Positions 7,523 through 15,635 of a stretch of 64,000 nucleotides of DNA are shown in pieces. The notes beneath the pieces are model-generated. The model worked only from the letters and a program-made list of their open reading frames with translations, did not search any database and was not told the DNA's origin. This DNA comes from Akkermansia muciniphila (lineage in GTDB: Bacteria > Verrucomicrobiota > Verrucomicrobiia > Verrucomicrobiales > Akkermansiaceae), in the NCBI GenBank assembly GCA_004557455.1, contig SFDX01000009.1:1-64000 (forward strand), read 5' to 3'. Positions within the stretch are counted from its first letter, which is position 1, and each line of letters begins with the position of its first letter. The position numbers were made by a program, and so were the translations under genes.

Positions 7523-7987
7523 ATGTTGACACTTCACACACTTCAGCCGAACCCGGGTGCCAAGCATCGCAAGAAGCGTCTTGGCTGCGGCGAGAGCTCC
7601 GGTCTGGGTAAGACCTGCGGCAAGGGCAACAAGGGCCAGAAGGCTCGCTCCGGCGGCAGCATCCGCCCGGGCTTCGAAGGCGGCCAGATGCCCCTGCATC
7701 GTCGTCTGCCCAAGAAGGGCTTTAACAACGCTCGCTTCCGCTCCTGCATCCAGGCGATCAACATTTGCCAGCTTGAGGCCTTCTTTGAGGCCGGTGCTGT
7801 GGTAACGGAGAATGAACTGCGCGCTGCGGGCCTCATCAAGGGCACCTGCGATGCCGTCAAGCTCTTGGCCAACGGCAACCTGTCCAAGGCTCTCAACGTG
7901 ACCGTTGACTTCGCCAGCAAGGCTGCTGCGGAGAAGATTGCAGCTGCCGGCGGCACGCTGACGCTGCTTTCTGCGGCGCAGGCCTGA
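7523..7987 (+). CDS. rplO: 50S ribosomal protein L15
   Basis: A 154-aa late-assembly protein. The Gly/Lys-rich N-terminal blocks GAKHRKKRLGCGESSGLGKTCGKGNKGQKARSG and GFEGGQMPLHRRLPKKGF are typical. It follows rpsE by 26 nt across an AACCCCTAAC junction motif. A 184-nt hairpin-rich gap separates it from secY. Confidence 0.96.
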   Translation: MLTLHTLQPNPGAKHRKKRLGCGESSGLGKTCGKGNKGQKARSGGSIRPGFEGGQMPLHRRLPKKGFNNARFRSCIQAINICQLEAFFEAGAVVTENELRAAGLIKGTCDAVKLLANGNLSKALNVTVDFASKAAAEKIAAAGGTLTLLSAAQA

Positions 7988-7999
7988 ACACCTGCGAGC

Positions 8000-8105
8000 G
8001 TTACCTCCCCGGCGGGGTAACCAACCATTCAACACAGAGCCGGGCAGCGCAGCGCTGTCCGGCATCTGTGCGGGGCCTCCGCCCCGAACGGGCTTCGGCC
8101 GCCCG
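8000..8105 (+). other. Four consecutive hairpins between rplO and secY
   Basis: Inverted repeats: GTTACC/GGTAAC (8000-8021); GCCGGGCAGCGC/GCGCTGTCCGGC (8039-8063); CGGGGC/GCCCCG (8071-8086); CGGGC/GCCCG (8089-8105). None has a U tract, so they look like mRNA structure between the ribosomal genes and secY (processing, stability or partial attenuation) rather than a simple terminator. Confidence 0.55.
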
Positions 8106-8171
8106 GGTTCAAAACCGAAGAGTCGCGCTGCACATCAGTTTTCTCAACATCAAACCATTCTCGGAAGAAAG

Positions 8172-9653
8172 ATGATATCCGCATTTGCCAACAGCATGAA
8201 GGTTCCGGAGCTCAGGAGCCGAATCCTCTTCACCTTGGCCATGATTGTGATCGTGCGCTTGGGTGTTCACATTCCCCTGCCCGGGGTGGATGTGCCGACG
8301 CTCACTCATTTCTTGGAGACGAGTGCCAAGGAGAACGGTGACCCGCTCGGGGCCTTCGGTGCCATCCTCACCATCTTCTCCGGCGGTGGTCTGCAGCAGT
8401 GCGGTATCTTTGCATTGGGTATCATGCCCTACATCTCGGCCTCCATTATGACGCAGCTGCTGGGTGCCGTGGTTCCCAGCCTGCAGAAGATGATGCGGGA
8501 GGAGGGCGGTCGCCAGAAGATGACCAAGTACACGCGTATTCTGGCCATCATCATCGCGATCATTCAGGGCTACATGCTCACCAGCCTGCTTATGAACCCC
8601 TCCAACCTGCCGGGCATGCAGGGTTGCCCGGACATCGTGATGGCTCCGGGGGTCATGTTCAACATCACCACCATCTTCATCATTGTTACCGGCACCATGT
8701 TCCTGATGTGGATCGGTGATCAGATTACGGAACGCGGCGTGGGCAACGGTATCTCGCTCATCATTTCCGTGAACATCATCCACGCCCTGCCGGGTGCCTT
8801 GGCCATTGCATGGAAGACCTGTGTGATGCGCGGTACGGAGGTGAACCCGCTCGGGGCCCTCGTCATGGTGGCTCTGCTGGCTTTCATGGTGCTGGTGGTG
8901 GCTTTCGTGGTCATCCTCTGCCAAGCGCAGCGCCGCGTACCGGTGCAGTACGCCAAACGCGTCGTGGGCCACAACAAGATTGCGCAGGGCGGCACGCAGT
9001 ACCTGCCCCTCAAGCTCAACTACTCCGGCGTGATGCCCGTCATCTTCGCCACGGCCATCTTGGCTCTGCCGGGTATGCTGCTGCAGTACATGGTCTCCGG
9101 GGATAGCTGGTTGGGCCGCGCCATCTCGCTCATGGTCTCCCCCAGCAGCATCTGGTACTATGTCTTCTGCTCGGTGATGATCTACTTCTTCTCCTACTTC
9201 TGGGTGGCTACCATGTTCCACCCGCAGCAGATCTCCGAGGATCTCAAGCGCAACGGCGGCTATATCCCCGGCGTACGTCCCGGTCCTGCTACCGCTGCTT
9301 ATCTGGACCAGACGATGAGCCGCCTGACCTTCTCCGGCTCTCTCTTCCTGACGCTGCTGTACTTCCTGCCGAACCTGCTCACTGTCTTCGGTAGTATGCC
9401 CTACATCGTCACGCAATTCTTCGGCGGCACCTCGCTGCTCATTCTCGTAGGTGTGCTCTTGGACATGATGCGCCAGGTGGAGGCCACACTGCTGCAAAAG
9501 AACTACGAAGGCTTCATGAAGAAAGGCCGCATCCGCGGCAAGTATGCTCACCTTCAGGGCACCGGCCGCCCCGCCGATGACAAGGGTATCGTTATCCTCT
9601 GGATCATCATCTCCTTCTTCGTCCTCGCAGGCGCCGTCATCCTCGCCTTCTGA
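8172..9653 (+). CDS. secY: Preprotein translocase channel subunit SecY
   Basis: A 493-aa polytopic core of the SecYEG channel; typical bacterial SecY is about 430-440 aa with ten membrane helices. The plug/TM2 region GGLQQCGIFALGIMPYISASIM, the GNGISLII motif of TM5 and the C-terminal cytosolic QVEATLLQKNYEGFMKKGRIRGKY loop are conserved. After the loop there is an extra hydrophobic segment (GIVILWIIISFFVLAGAVIL) at the very C-terminus, which would be an eleventh helix. It is last in the operon; adk and map, often next, are absent and a terminator follows. Confidence 0.95.
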   Translation: MISAFANSMKVPELRSRILFTLAMIVIVRLGVHIPLPGVDVPTLTHFLETSAKENGDPLGAFGAILTIFSGGGLQQCGIFALGIMPYISASIMTQLLGAVVPSLQKMMREEGGRQKMTKYTRILAIIIAIIQGYMLTSLLMNPSNLPGMQGCPDIVMAPGVMFNITTIFIIVTGTMFLMWIGDQITERGVGNGISLIISVNIIHALPGALAIAWKTCVMRGTEVNPLGALVMVALLAFMVLVVAFVVILCQAQRRVPVQYAKRVVGHNKIAQGGTQYLPLKLNYSGVMPVIFATAILALPGMLLQYMVSGDSWLGRAISLMVSPSSIWYYVFCSVMIYFFSYFWVATMFHPQQISEDLKRNGGYIPGVRPGPATAAYLDQTMSRLTFSGSLFLTLLYFLPNLLTVFGSMPYIVTQFFGGTSLLILVGVLLDMMRQVEATLLQKNYEGFMKKGRIRGKYAHLQGTGRPADDKGIVILWIIISFFVLAGAVILAF

Positions 9654-9682
9654 CCCCCTTCTTCTTCATAACGTAACTCCGG

Positions 9683-9714
9683 GCAGCTCACCTTTGCGGG
9701 TGGGCTGCTTTTTT
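9683..9714 (+). terminator. Terminator after secY
   Basis: GCAGCTCACC (9683-9692) pairs imperfectly with GGGTGGGCTGC (9698-9708), followed by six T. Confidence 0.8.
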
Positions 9715-9719
9715 AGTGC

Positions 9720-9747
9720 TTGACGCCCCCGTGCATTATGCTATCGT
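9720..9747 (+). promoter_or_regulatory. Promoter of the GNAT pseudogene
   Basis: TTGACG (9720-9725), 16-bp spacer, TATCGT (9742-9747), only 7 nt before the ATG at 9755: a leaderless arrangement still intact although the gene is broken. Confidence 0.6.
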
Positions 9748-9754
9748 GGCAGGC

Positions 9755-10291
9755 ATGCAAAGCCCCTCCCCCATCACCTTCGAGCCCGTTCTCGCAGAGG
9801 AACTGCCCGATTTCATCCTGCGCGTGCAGGAGTCATTCAGCGTGGCCGTTCGGGAAAAAATCGGGACAGATTCCCCCATTCCCTCAGCTGCAACCATCCG
9901 GCGGAGTTACAGCGCCCCCGCTGCGGAGACATATCACTTGGTGCGGGAAGGGTAACGCATCGGAGGCGTCATTCTCTCTACCAATCGGCAAACCCGTTAC
10001 AATGAGCCGGAGATCTTCTTCCTCTCCCCGCAACAGTGCGGGCACGGGTGGGGGCCGGAAGCTTGGCAGGCTATTGAGCAACGTTATCCGGACACACCGG
10101 TGTGGGAAACGGGCACGCCCTATTTCGAGGAGCGGAATATCCACTTCTACGTGAACAAATGCGGGTTCCGTATTGTTGAGTTCTACAACAAATACCACCC
10201 GGCACCCGAGATGCCGGAGGGAGAGGATGAGGACCCGGATGATGACTGCGGTTTCTTCCGTTTCGAAAAACTCATGGCACCGCAACATTAA
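9755..10291 (+). pseudogene. GNAT-family N-acetyltransferase interrupted by one in-frame TAA
   Basis: A single reading frame of 178 codons with a TAA at 9953-9955 (codon 67). Both sides belong to one protein in the same frame. Before the stop are the alpha1/alpha2 and beta3 segments ending ETYHLVREG. Directly after are RIGGVILSTN and the long GNAT core PEIFFLSPQQCGHGWGPEAWQAIEQRYP, then the C-terminal YFEERNIHFYVNKCGFRIVEFYNKYHP. The last block matches the E-x-N-x-x-F-Y-x-K-x-G-F-x-I-V hallmark of the family, and its position excludes a frameshift. An acidic tail (EGEDEDPDDD) follows. The gene is probably recently inactivated, or the stop is read through. Confidence 0.82.
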
Positions 10292-10293
10292 GT

Positions 10294-10323
10294 GCCCTGC
10301 CCCCCGAGGAAAGGAGGCAGGGC
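10294..10323. terminator. Hairpin between convergent GNAT and rubrerythrin genes
   Basis: GCCCTGCC (10294-10301) pairs with GGCAGGGC (10316-10323). No long T run on either strand; it may serve both converging genes. Confidence 0.5.
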
Positions 10324-10352
10324 GGGTATAAGCGTTCTCGGCGCAAACGGAA

Positions 10353-11528
10353 TCAGTAGTTATCCGCGTGCAGCTCAAAGAAGGCCTTGGGATAGAGGCA
10401 GGCGGGACAGGTGTCCGGCGCAGCCGTACCCACCACAATGTGTCCGCAGTTGCGGCACTCCCACACCTTCACCTCGCTCTTGGCGAACACCTGAGCAGTC
10501 TCCACGTTCTTCAGCAGGTCGCGGTAACGCTGTTCGTGTCGTTTCTCGATCTCGGCCACCAAGCGGAACTTAGCGGCCAGGTCCGGGAAGCCCTCCTCCT
10601 CGGCCGTCTTGGCGAACCCGGCGTACATATCCGTCCACTCGTAGTTCTCACCATCCGCCGCAGCACCCAAGTTGACAGCGGTATCGCCGATGCCGCCGAG
10701 CTCCTCGAACCACATGCGGGCGTGGGACTTCTCGTTCTCCGCCGTTTTCAGGAAGAGGTCGGCAATCTGCTCAAAGCCCTGCTTCTGCGCCACGGCGGCA
10801 AAGTAGCTGTACTTGTTGCGAGCTTGGGACTCACCGGCGAAGGCCTCGTGCAGGTTCTTCTCCGTCTGCGTACCCGCATAGCGATTCACGCCCTCGGCGG
10901 CCTGCTTCACCTCGGTCTCCAACGGCTTGAAGTCGGAGGCGGGGTGCTTGCAGATCGGGCACACAAAATCCGGCGGCAACACCTCACCCTCGTAGATGTA
11001 GCCGCAAATGGTGCAGATCCACCCCTTCTTCTTCTCCCCGGCGGGCTTGGGCGGCGCGGGCTTGATGTGGCGATGATAGAAAGCATAGGTGGCAGAATCC
11101 GCAGCCTCATCCAGCACGGCAGCGTCCGTCACCTCCGCAATGAACATGGTGTGCGAACCCAAATCCACCGTGTTGAGCACCTTGGCGGACAGGTAGGCGT
11201 TCGCCCCTTCCGCAATGTAGATCAGCCCGTTCTCGGAGCGCTCATAGGTGATGCCCACGCTCTTGTCCACCTTCCGCCCCGTCTGGAAGCCCCAGTGCCT
11301 GAAGGTGCTGAACTGCGACTTCTCGGAGAGCACGGAGACGTTGAACTCACCCGTCTTCAAAATCATGTCGTGTGTGAGGTTGGCCTTGTTGACCGCCACA
11401 CTGATGCGCAGCGGAGAATCTGCCACCTGCTGCACCGTGTTCACGATGCACCCGTTGTCCTTGCCGCCGTCCTTCGCCGTCAGCACAAACAACCCGTATG
11501 AGAGTTTGAACAATGCTTTCTTGTCCAT
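10353..11528 (-). CDS. Flavin reductase-rubredoxin-rubrerythrin fusion
   Basis: A 391-aa three-module oxidative-stress protein. Residues ~1-150 are a flavin-reductase-like FMN domain (YGLFVLTAKDG...NGCIVNTVQQV). Residues ~165-210 are a rubredoxin (CTICGYIYEG...CPICKHPASDF). Residues ~215-350 form a ferritin-like diiron domain with EKNLHEAFAGESQARNKY and EIEKRHEQRY, giving the E-x-x-H pairs. The C-terminus is a second rubredoxin knuckle (CRNCGHIVVG...CPACLYPKAFF). Family knowledge: such proteins pass NAD(P)H electrons through FMN and rubredoxin to reduce H2O2 or O2 in anaerobes. The start ATG 11528 is chosen where family similarity begins. It has its own promoter with a PerR-like box. Confidence 0.9.
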   Translation of the reverse strand: MDKKALFKLSYGLFVLTAKDGGKDNGCIVNTVQQVADSPLRISVAVNKANLTHDMILKTGEFNVSVLSEKSQFSTFRHWGFQTGRKVDKSVGITYERSENGLIYIAEGANAYLSAKVLNTVDLGSHTMFIAEVTDAAVLDEAADSATYAFYHRHIKPAPPKPAGEKKKGWICTICGYIYEGEVLPPDFVCPICKHPASDFKPLETEVKQAAEGVNRYAGTQTEKNLHEAFAGESQARNKYSYFAAVAQKQGFEQIADLFLKTAENEKSHARMWFEELGGIGDTAVNLGAAADGENYEWTDMYAGFAKTAEEEGFPDLAAKFRLVAEIEKRHEQRYRDLLKNVETAQVFAKSEVKVWECRNCGHIVVGTAAPDTCPACLYPKAFFELHADNY

Positions 11529-11589
11529 ATCGCTTTTCCTGTCTTGATGTTTTGCCCCTGCCCCCGAACACCTCGGCGGCCTTAAAGCG

Positions 11590-11623
11590 TTAGAATTATT
11601 CCAGATTTTTAATTCTTCGTCAA
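11590..11623 (-). promoter_or_regulatory. Rubrerythrin-fusion promoter with PerR-like box
   Basis: Minus strand: TTGACG (11623-11618), 17-bp spacer, AATAAT (11600-11595). The -10 lies inside TTAGAATTATTCCAG (plus, 11590-11604), which matches 10 of the 12 fixed positions of the PerR consensus TTAnAATnATTnTAA. Peroxide-responsive repression of a rubrerythrin fits biologically; no perR gene is in the window. Confidence 0.55.
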
Positions 11624-11809
11624 GCCGGAAATGCGTCACATCCCCCTTTTTCTCCCCGTCGGGGTGGACACACCGACATATGCGCGCGGGGGAAGCACAG
11701 AAATAGAACCTACCCCGGTCGAAGATAGGGATCACGCCGAGGCACTCGTCTCACGCAGGCGAGTGCGCGGCAAAAAGCGATTCAGCCGGGAGCGGAACAG
11801 ATTTTACGC

Positions 11810-11838
11810 TTGCCAGATGGGGCAGGAGCAGGTAGAAT
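11810..11838 (+). promoter_or_regulatory. Promoter of the putA-like gene
   Basis: TTGCCA (11810-11815), 17-bp spacer, TAGAAT (11833-11838), 9 nt before the ATG. The rest of the 320-nt gap from 11529 holds the divergent rubrerythrin promoter and no reading frame that I can support. Confidence 0.7.
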
Positions 11839-11847
11839 AGGGGCGGT

Positions 11848-14800
11848 ATGGCTCACCCGGATATAGCAGCACTGGTACAGGAATCGAGAAAACGCAAATG
11901 GGCAGATCGCGATCTGACCCAGCATGCGGACGATTTGGCGCAGGAGCTGCTGGACCACAGCCAAAAGCTTTTAACGGCGGATGAACGTGCTCTGCTGACG
12001 GCACTGACGCGAATGGTAGAGGACGAAAAGAACCGCCGTTTTGTGGAGGACTTCTGCACCCAGGTGCTGGGGCCGCAGGACATGGGGGTGCAGGCGGAGA
12101 ACCTGCACCGACTGTTGGCCGACTTCGGCGGTGTACCGGCCATCTTCGGAACCATGGCCAAACTGCGTCTGAAAGCCGCGGGGCTGGCAGCGCGCAGCAT
12201 GCAGGCGGCCGCCATTGCCGAGGCCCAGCGCGTCTTCCGCCGCACCTTTGCCGAGCTGACCCTGCCCACCCGGGTGGAGAAGGTGAACCAGCGCGTGCGC
12301 GACTTCGGCAAGCAAGGTCTCTCCCTGCTCCTCAACCCGCTGGTGCCGGTGGTATACGGTCCCAAAAGCGCGGCACGCTACCGGGCAAACCTGGAGGGAA
12401 TTCTCAGCAAGCAAGCCGGGGTGGGCATCGTGCTGCAGCCGGAGCGTCTGAACGCGCGCCCCGATTGTTATGCCCCGGAGGTCTCCGCCAAGCAGCTCGC
12501 CGAGGAAATCCGCACAATCCTGCAAGCCGCCAAGGCCGGTGACGGCACCCGCCCGGTCTCTGTCGAGTTCGGCACCATGGCCACGCGCAGTATCATCACC
12601 CAAGCGCTCAAGCAGGTACTGGCCGAGAAAGAATTTTACCATGCCGATGTGATGGTGGAGCTGCCGGCCTACCTTACGGAAAGCCCCGCCCTGCTCCGCG
12701 ACCTGGAAGAGTGGGCCGGCGCCCGTGCGGCCAAAGGCGGCTCCCCGTTGAAGGTGCTGCTGGTGAAAGGCAGCCACCTGGAGGCCGAAAAAGTCTGCGC
12801 CGCCACCTACGGCATGCCGCATGCCGTCAGCAGCAGCAAGGCAGAGACAGAGGCCCGCTACCTGCGGCTGACCCAAGCCGCTGTCTCGGCTTCTCCCAAG
12901 GCCATTACCCCGGTGTTCGGCACGCACAATTTATACAACATCGCCTACACCCTCCCGGCATGGGGAAGCAGCGGGCGCAAGGGTCTGCCGCCCTTCGTCT
13001 TCTTGGCCGGCATGGCCAACCACGTCGGCCGTTTGCTGGCCAATGCGGGGGCTCCGGTTTCCTTGGTCTACGGAGTGAGCGGCGACGGGGAGCAGGACGC
13101 CTTCGAGCACTACCTCGCCACCGTTTCCGAGGAATTAGCGCGTCCGGACAGCTTCACCTCGGCGAGCAATGACTTGGGCTGGAACCGTCTGCGCCAAATC
13201 TTCCTTGCCGCTACCACGCGCCGCGAGGAGCCGAACGGCGGGGAGGCTCTCTCCTCCTCGGCACTTCCCGGGGCGCTCGATCGCGCCTATGTTGCAGACC
13301 TATACACCGCAGCCGCTCAGGAGGTTGAGCGCACGCAGTCTCCCCTGCCCCTCGTCATCAACGGGCAGCCCTGCGACTCCCCCCTCACCTGCATCTCCCG
13401 CTCGCCCTCGGCCCCCGGGGTGGAGGACTACCGCTTCGTTGCTGCGGACTTTCCTGCCATCGATCGCGTGATGGAGTCAGCCGAGCTGCCGTCAGCTTCC
13501 CCCGAGGAGCGGCGCAAGGATCTGCTGCGCTTGGCACGGGAGCTGGAGAAACAGCGCCTCCCGCTCATTGCTGCCATGATTCGCGACGCTGGCTTTACCG
13601 CTGCCGATGCGGACGCTGAGATGCGGGACGCCATTGATGCCTGCCGCCTGTATGAATTGCACTCCCGCGCGGATGGCCTGTGCGACGGCACGGAGGCGCA
13701 GCCCTTGGGCGTGGTAACCGTCAACCCCGGCTCCACCCACCCCGTTGCGGATGCCGTGGCGGGCATTGCCGCCGCATGGGTCATGGGTAACGCGGTGGTC
13801 TACAAGCCCGCCGACTGCAATGAGCTGCTGGGCCACCGCCTGCACGAGGTTCTGCAGGCCGCCGGTATGAAGGAGCCCGCACTGCAGCTTCTTCCCTGTT
13901 TAGACAAGCAATGGGCGAACAAAGCGATGAGCCACGCACGCACCGCCGCTGCCATCCACGGCAGCGATGCCGCCCCCACCCCGGCCCTGCAGCAGCGCAA
14001 CCTCTTTACCCGCCACCTCTGCTCCCCCACCGGGCGCACCACTCTTTACATCAGCGACCGCGGGGACTGGCACCACGCCGTGCGCGATCTCAGCCGCAGT
14101 GCGCTCGCCCGCAGCGGCGCCGCCCCCACCTTCCCCGGCATCCTCTTGGTGCACGAGGCCGTCTACACCAACGATCTCTTCTTCCACGCCCTCAAGGATG
14201 CCTTCAGTGCCGTCGTGGCCCACGCCGGACACAGGGAGAGCCCCGGCATCGGCCCCATTCCGCACCCCCTCACGCCGGAGCAAGTGGCACAGCTCACCAC
14301 GGTGCAGGATGACGAGACTTGGCTGCTGCAGCCCCACACCGGGGAGCTGGGTTCGCAAATATGGACCCCCGGCATCCGCTGCGGTGTCAAGCCGGGTAGC
14401 CTCTTCCTGCAACACGCCGGCGGCCTGCCGCTCTTCGGTCTCATGCGGGTACAATCCCTCGAGCAGGCCATCGCGCTGCAAACTGAGCTCTCCGATGGCC
14501 CGGCAGCCGCCATCTACAGCAACAGCGAGGAGGAAATCCGCCGCTGGAGCCAAGCCATCGGCGCCGGTAATCTCTTCGTCAACTGCTGCCCTGCCCCCTT
14601 CCCCGCCGTGCAACCCTTCGGCGGACAAGGCACCGGGGCGGGCGCACTGACCCCGCAGGCCTTCGGGCCCAATTACCTGACGGCCCTCGCCCGGTGGAAG
14701 GAGACCGCCCGCCCCCAGCACCGCGGCAAACTGCGCACTACGTCCTTTGCCCCTTGGGAGATCCTCTCCCCCAAGCCCTCGCCGGATGAGCTAACGCGCC

Positions 14801-15282
14801 TCACCGCGGCGGCGGATTCCATCTCTTACTGGTGGCAGGAGGAATTCAGCCTGCGCCATACCACCTCCCCTGCACCCGGTCAGGAGGTCACCCGGGAGTA
14901 TCTCCCCCGCCCCGTCTGTCTGCGAGTGGAGGAAAGCACCACGGATTCGGACCTCTGCATCGCCCTCATGACGGCACTGCGCGCCGGGTGCCGCATCCGC
15001 CTGAGCACCCATGCCACCCGCCCTTGGATGCCCACCGCCCTGCGTCCCTTCGACATCACCATCACCGCCGAGTCGCGCAGTGAGTACGAGGCTCGCTTCC
15101 CGGAGTTCGCGGCGGAGCACCTCTTCCTGCTGGACCCCGCCGCCCCCGCCTCGTCCCTGCAAGCAGCCGCGGCCCTTCAGCTTCCCCTCTGCACCGCCCC
15201 CGTCCCGGCGAATGCCCGCATCGGTATGCTCACCTTCCTCCGCGAGCGCACCGTCACCACGGCCACCCGCCACTTCGAGTAA
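11848..15282 (+). CDS. PutA-type proline dehydrogenase/P5C dehydrogenase homologue with degenerate active sites
   Basis: A 1144-aa cytoplasmic protein with the layout of bifunctional PutA. An N-terminal helical and PRODH barrel region (to ~residue 450) includes LKVLLVKGSHLEAEK and TPVFGTHN. An aldehyde-dehydrogenase domain (~510-960) includes GNAVVYKPAD and QPFGGQGTGAGALTP. A ~180-aa C-terminal extension follows. Functional PutA oxidises proline to glutamate. Here the PRODH Y-L-x-R-R-L-x-E-N motif reads HYLATVSEELA, without the paired arginines. The ALDH GQ-R/K-CSA motif reads RSGAAPTFPG, without the catalytic Cys. The E-x-x-G-K-N motif reads SPTGRT, without the general-base Glu. Either a pseudo-enzyme or a neofunctionalised relative; family membership is more certain than activity. 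Confidence 0.8.
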   Translation: MAHPDIAALVQESRKRKWADRDLTQHADDLAQELLDHSQKLLTADERALLTALTRMVEDEKNRRFVEDFCTQVLGPQDMGVQAENLHRLLADFGGVPAIFGTMAKLRLKAAGLAARSMQAAAIAEAQRVFRRTFAELTLPTRVEKVNQRVRDFGKQGLSLLLNPLVPVVYGPKSAARYRANLEGILSKQAGVGIVLQPERLNARPDCYAPEVSAKQLAEEIRTILQAAKAGDGTRPVSVEFGTMATRSIITQALKQVLAEKEFYHADVMVELPAYLTESPALLRDLEEWAGARAAKGGSPLKVLLVKGSHLEAEKVCAATYGMPHAVSSSKAETEARYLRLTQAAVSASPKAITPVFGTHNLYNIAYTLPAWGSSGRKGLPPFVFLAGMANHVGRLLANAGAPVSLVYGVSGDGEQDAFEHYLATVSEELARPDSFTSASNDLGWNRLRQIFLAATTRREEPNGGEALSSSALPGALDRAYVADLYTAAAQEVERTQSPLPLVINGQPCDSPLTCISRSPSAPGVEDYRFVAADFPAIDRVMESAELPSASPEERRKDLLRLARELEKQRLPLIAAMIRDAGFTAADADAEMRDAIDACRLYELHSRADGLCDGTEAQPLGVVTVNPGSTHPVADAVAGIAAAWVMGNAVVYKPADCNELLGHRLHEVLQAAGMKEPALQLLPCLDKQWANKAMSHARTAAAIHGSDAAPTPALQQRNLFTRHLCSPTGRTTLYISDRGDWHHAVRDLSRSALARSGAAPTFPGILLVHEAVYTNDLFFHALKDAFSAVVAHAGHRESPGIGPIPHPLTPEQVAQLTTVQDDETWLLQPHTGELGSQIWTPGIRCGVKPGSLFLQHAGGLPLFGLMRVQSLEQAIALQTELSDGPAAAIYSNSEEEIRRWSQAIGAGNLFVNCCPAPFPAVQPFGGQGTGAGALTPQAFGPNYLTALARWKETARPQHRGKLRTTSFAPWEILSPKPSPDELTRLTAAADSISYWWQEEFSLRHTTSPAPGQEVTREYLPRPVCLRVEESTTDSDLCIALMTALRAGCRIRLSTHATRPWMPTALRPFDITITAESRSEYEARFPEFAAEHLFLLDPAAPASSLQAAAALQLPLCTAPVPANARIGMLTFLRERTVTTATRHFE

Positions 15283-15304
15283 AATTCGCCCCGCACGCAG
15301 CCAA

Positions 15305-15333
15305 CAAAAAACCGCCCGCGTTCAACGGACGGT
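15305..15333 (-). terminator. Terminator of the yceD-rpmF unit
   Basis: Minus strand: ACCGTCCG (15333-15326) pairs with CGGGCGGT (15318-15311), followed by TTTTTT. It lies just after the converging putA-like gene. Confidence 0.75.
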
Positions 15334-15387
15334 CTTGCAAAGTCTTTCTCCCCGGCGGGGAATCCCTTCGCGATGTGAGCGGCGGAA

Positions 15388-15579
15388 TCAGTCCACCAGC
15401 TTCACCACCACCTCGGCACCGCTCTGCGTCTTGTAGGTACCGCACTGCGGGCAAGCCGTGTGGCCGGGAACCGCTGCGCCGCACTTCGGGCACTTGCCGA
15501 GCTTCGGGGCCTTCCAAGCCTGGGCGGCCAGGCGGGAGCGCTGCTTCATCTTCGATGTTCTGCGTTTAGGAGCTGCCAT
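15388..15579 (-). CDS. rpmF: 50S ribosomal protein L32
   Basis: A 63-aa zinc-ribbon protein of the large subunit. MAAPKRRTSKMKQRSR at the N-terminus and four cysteines in two knuckles (CPKCGAAVPGH and CPQCG) are diagnostic; it is the C+ zinc-binding type. It follows yceD by 56 nt on the same strand, the conserved yceD-rpmF pair. plsX and fabH, often downstream in other phyla, are absent. Confidence 0.97.
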   Translation of the reverse strand: MAAPKRRTSKMKQRSRLAAQAWKAPKLGKCPKCGAAVPGHTACPQCGTYKTQSGAEVVVKLVD

Positions 15580-15635
15580 ATTTCTCTAGTGTTTTATGTT
15601 AAGATTGCTTTGGAACCTGAGTGAAGCCGCTGCGC

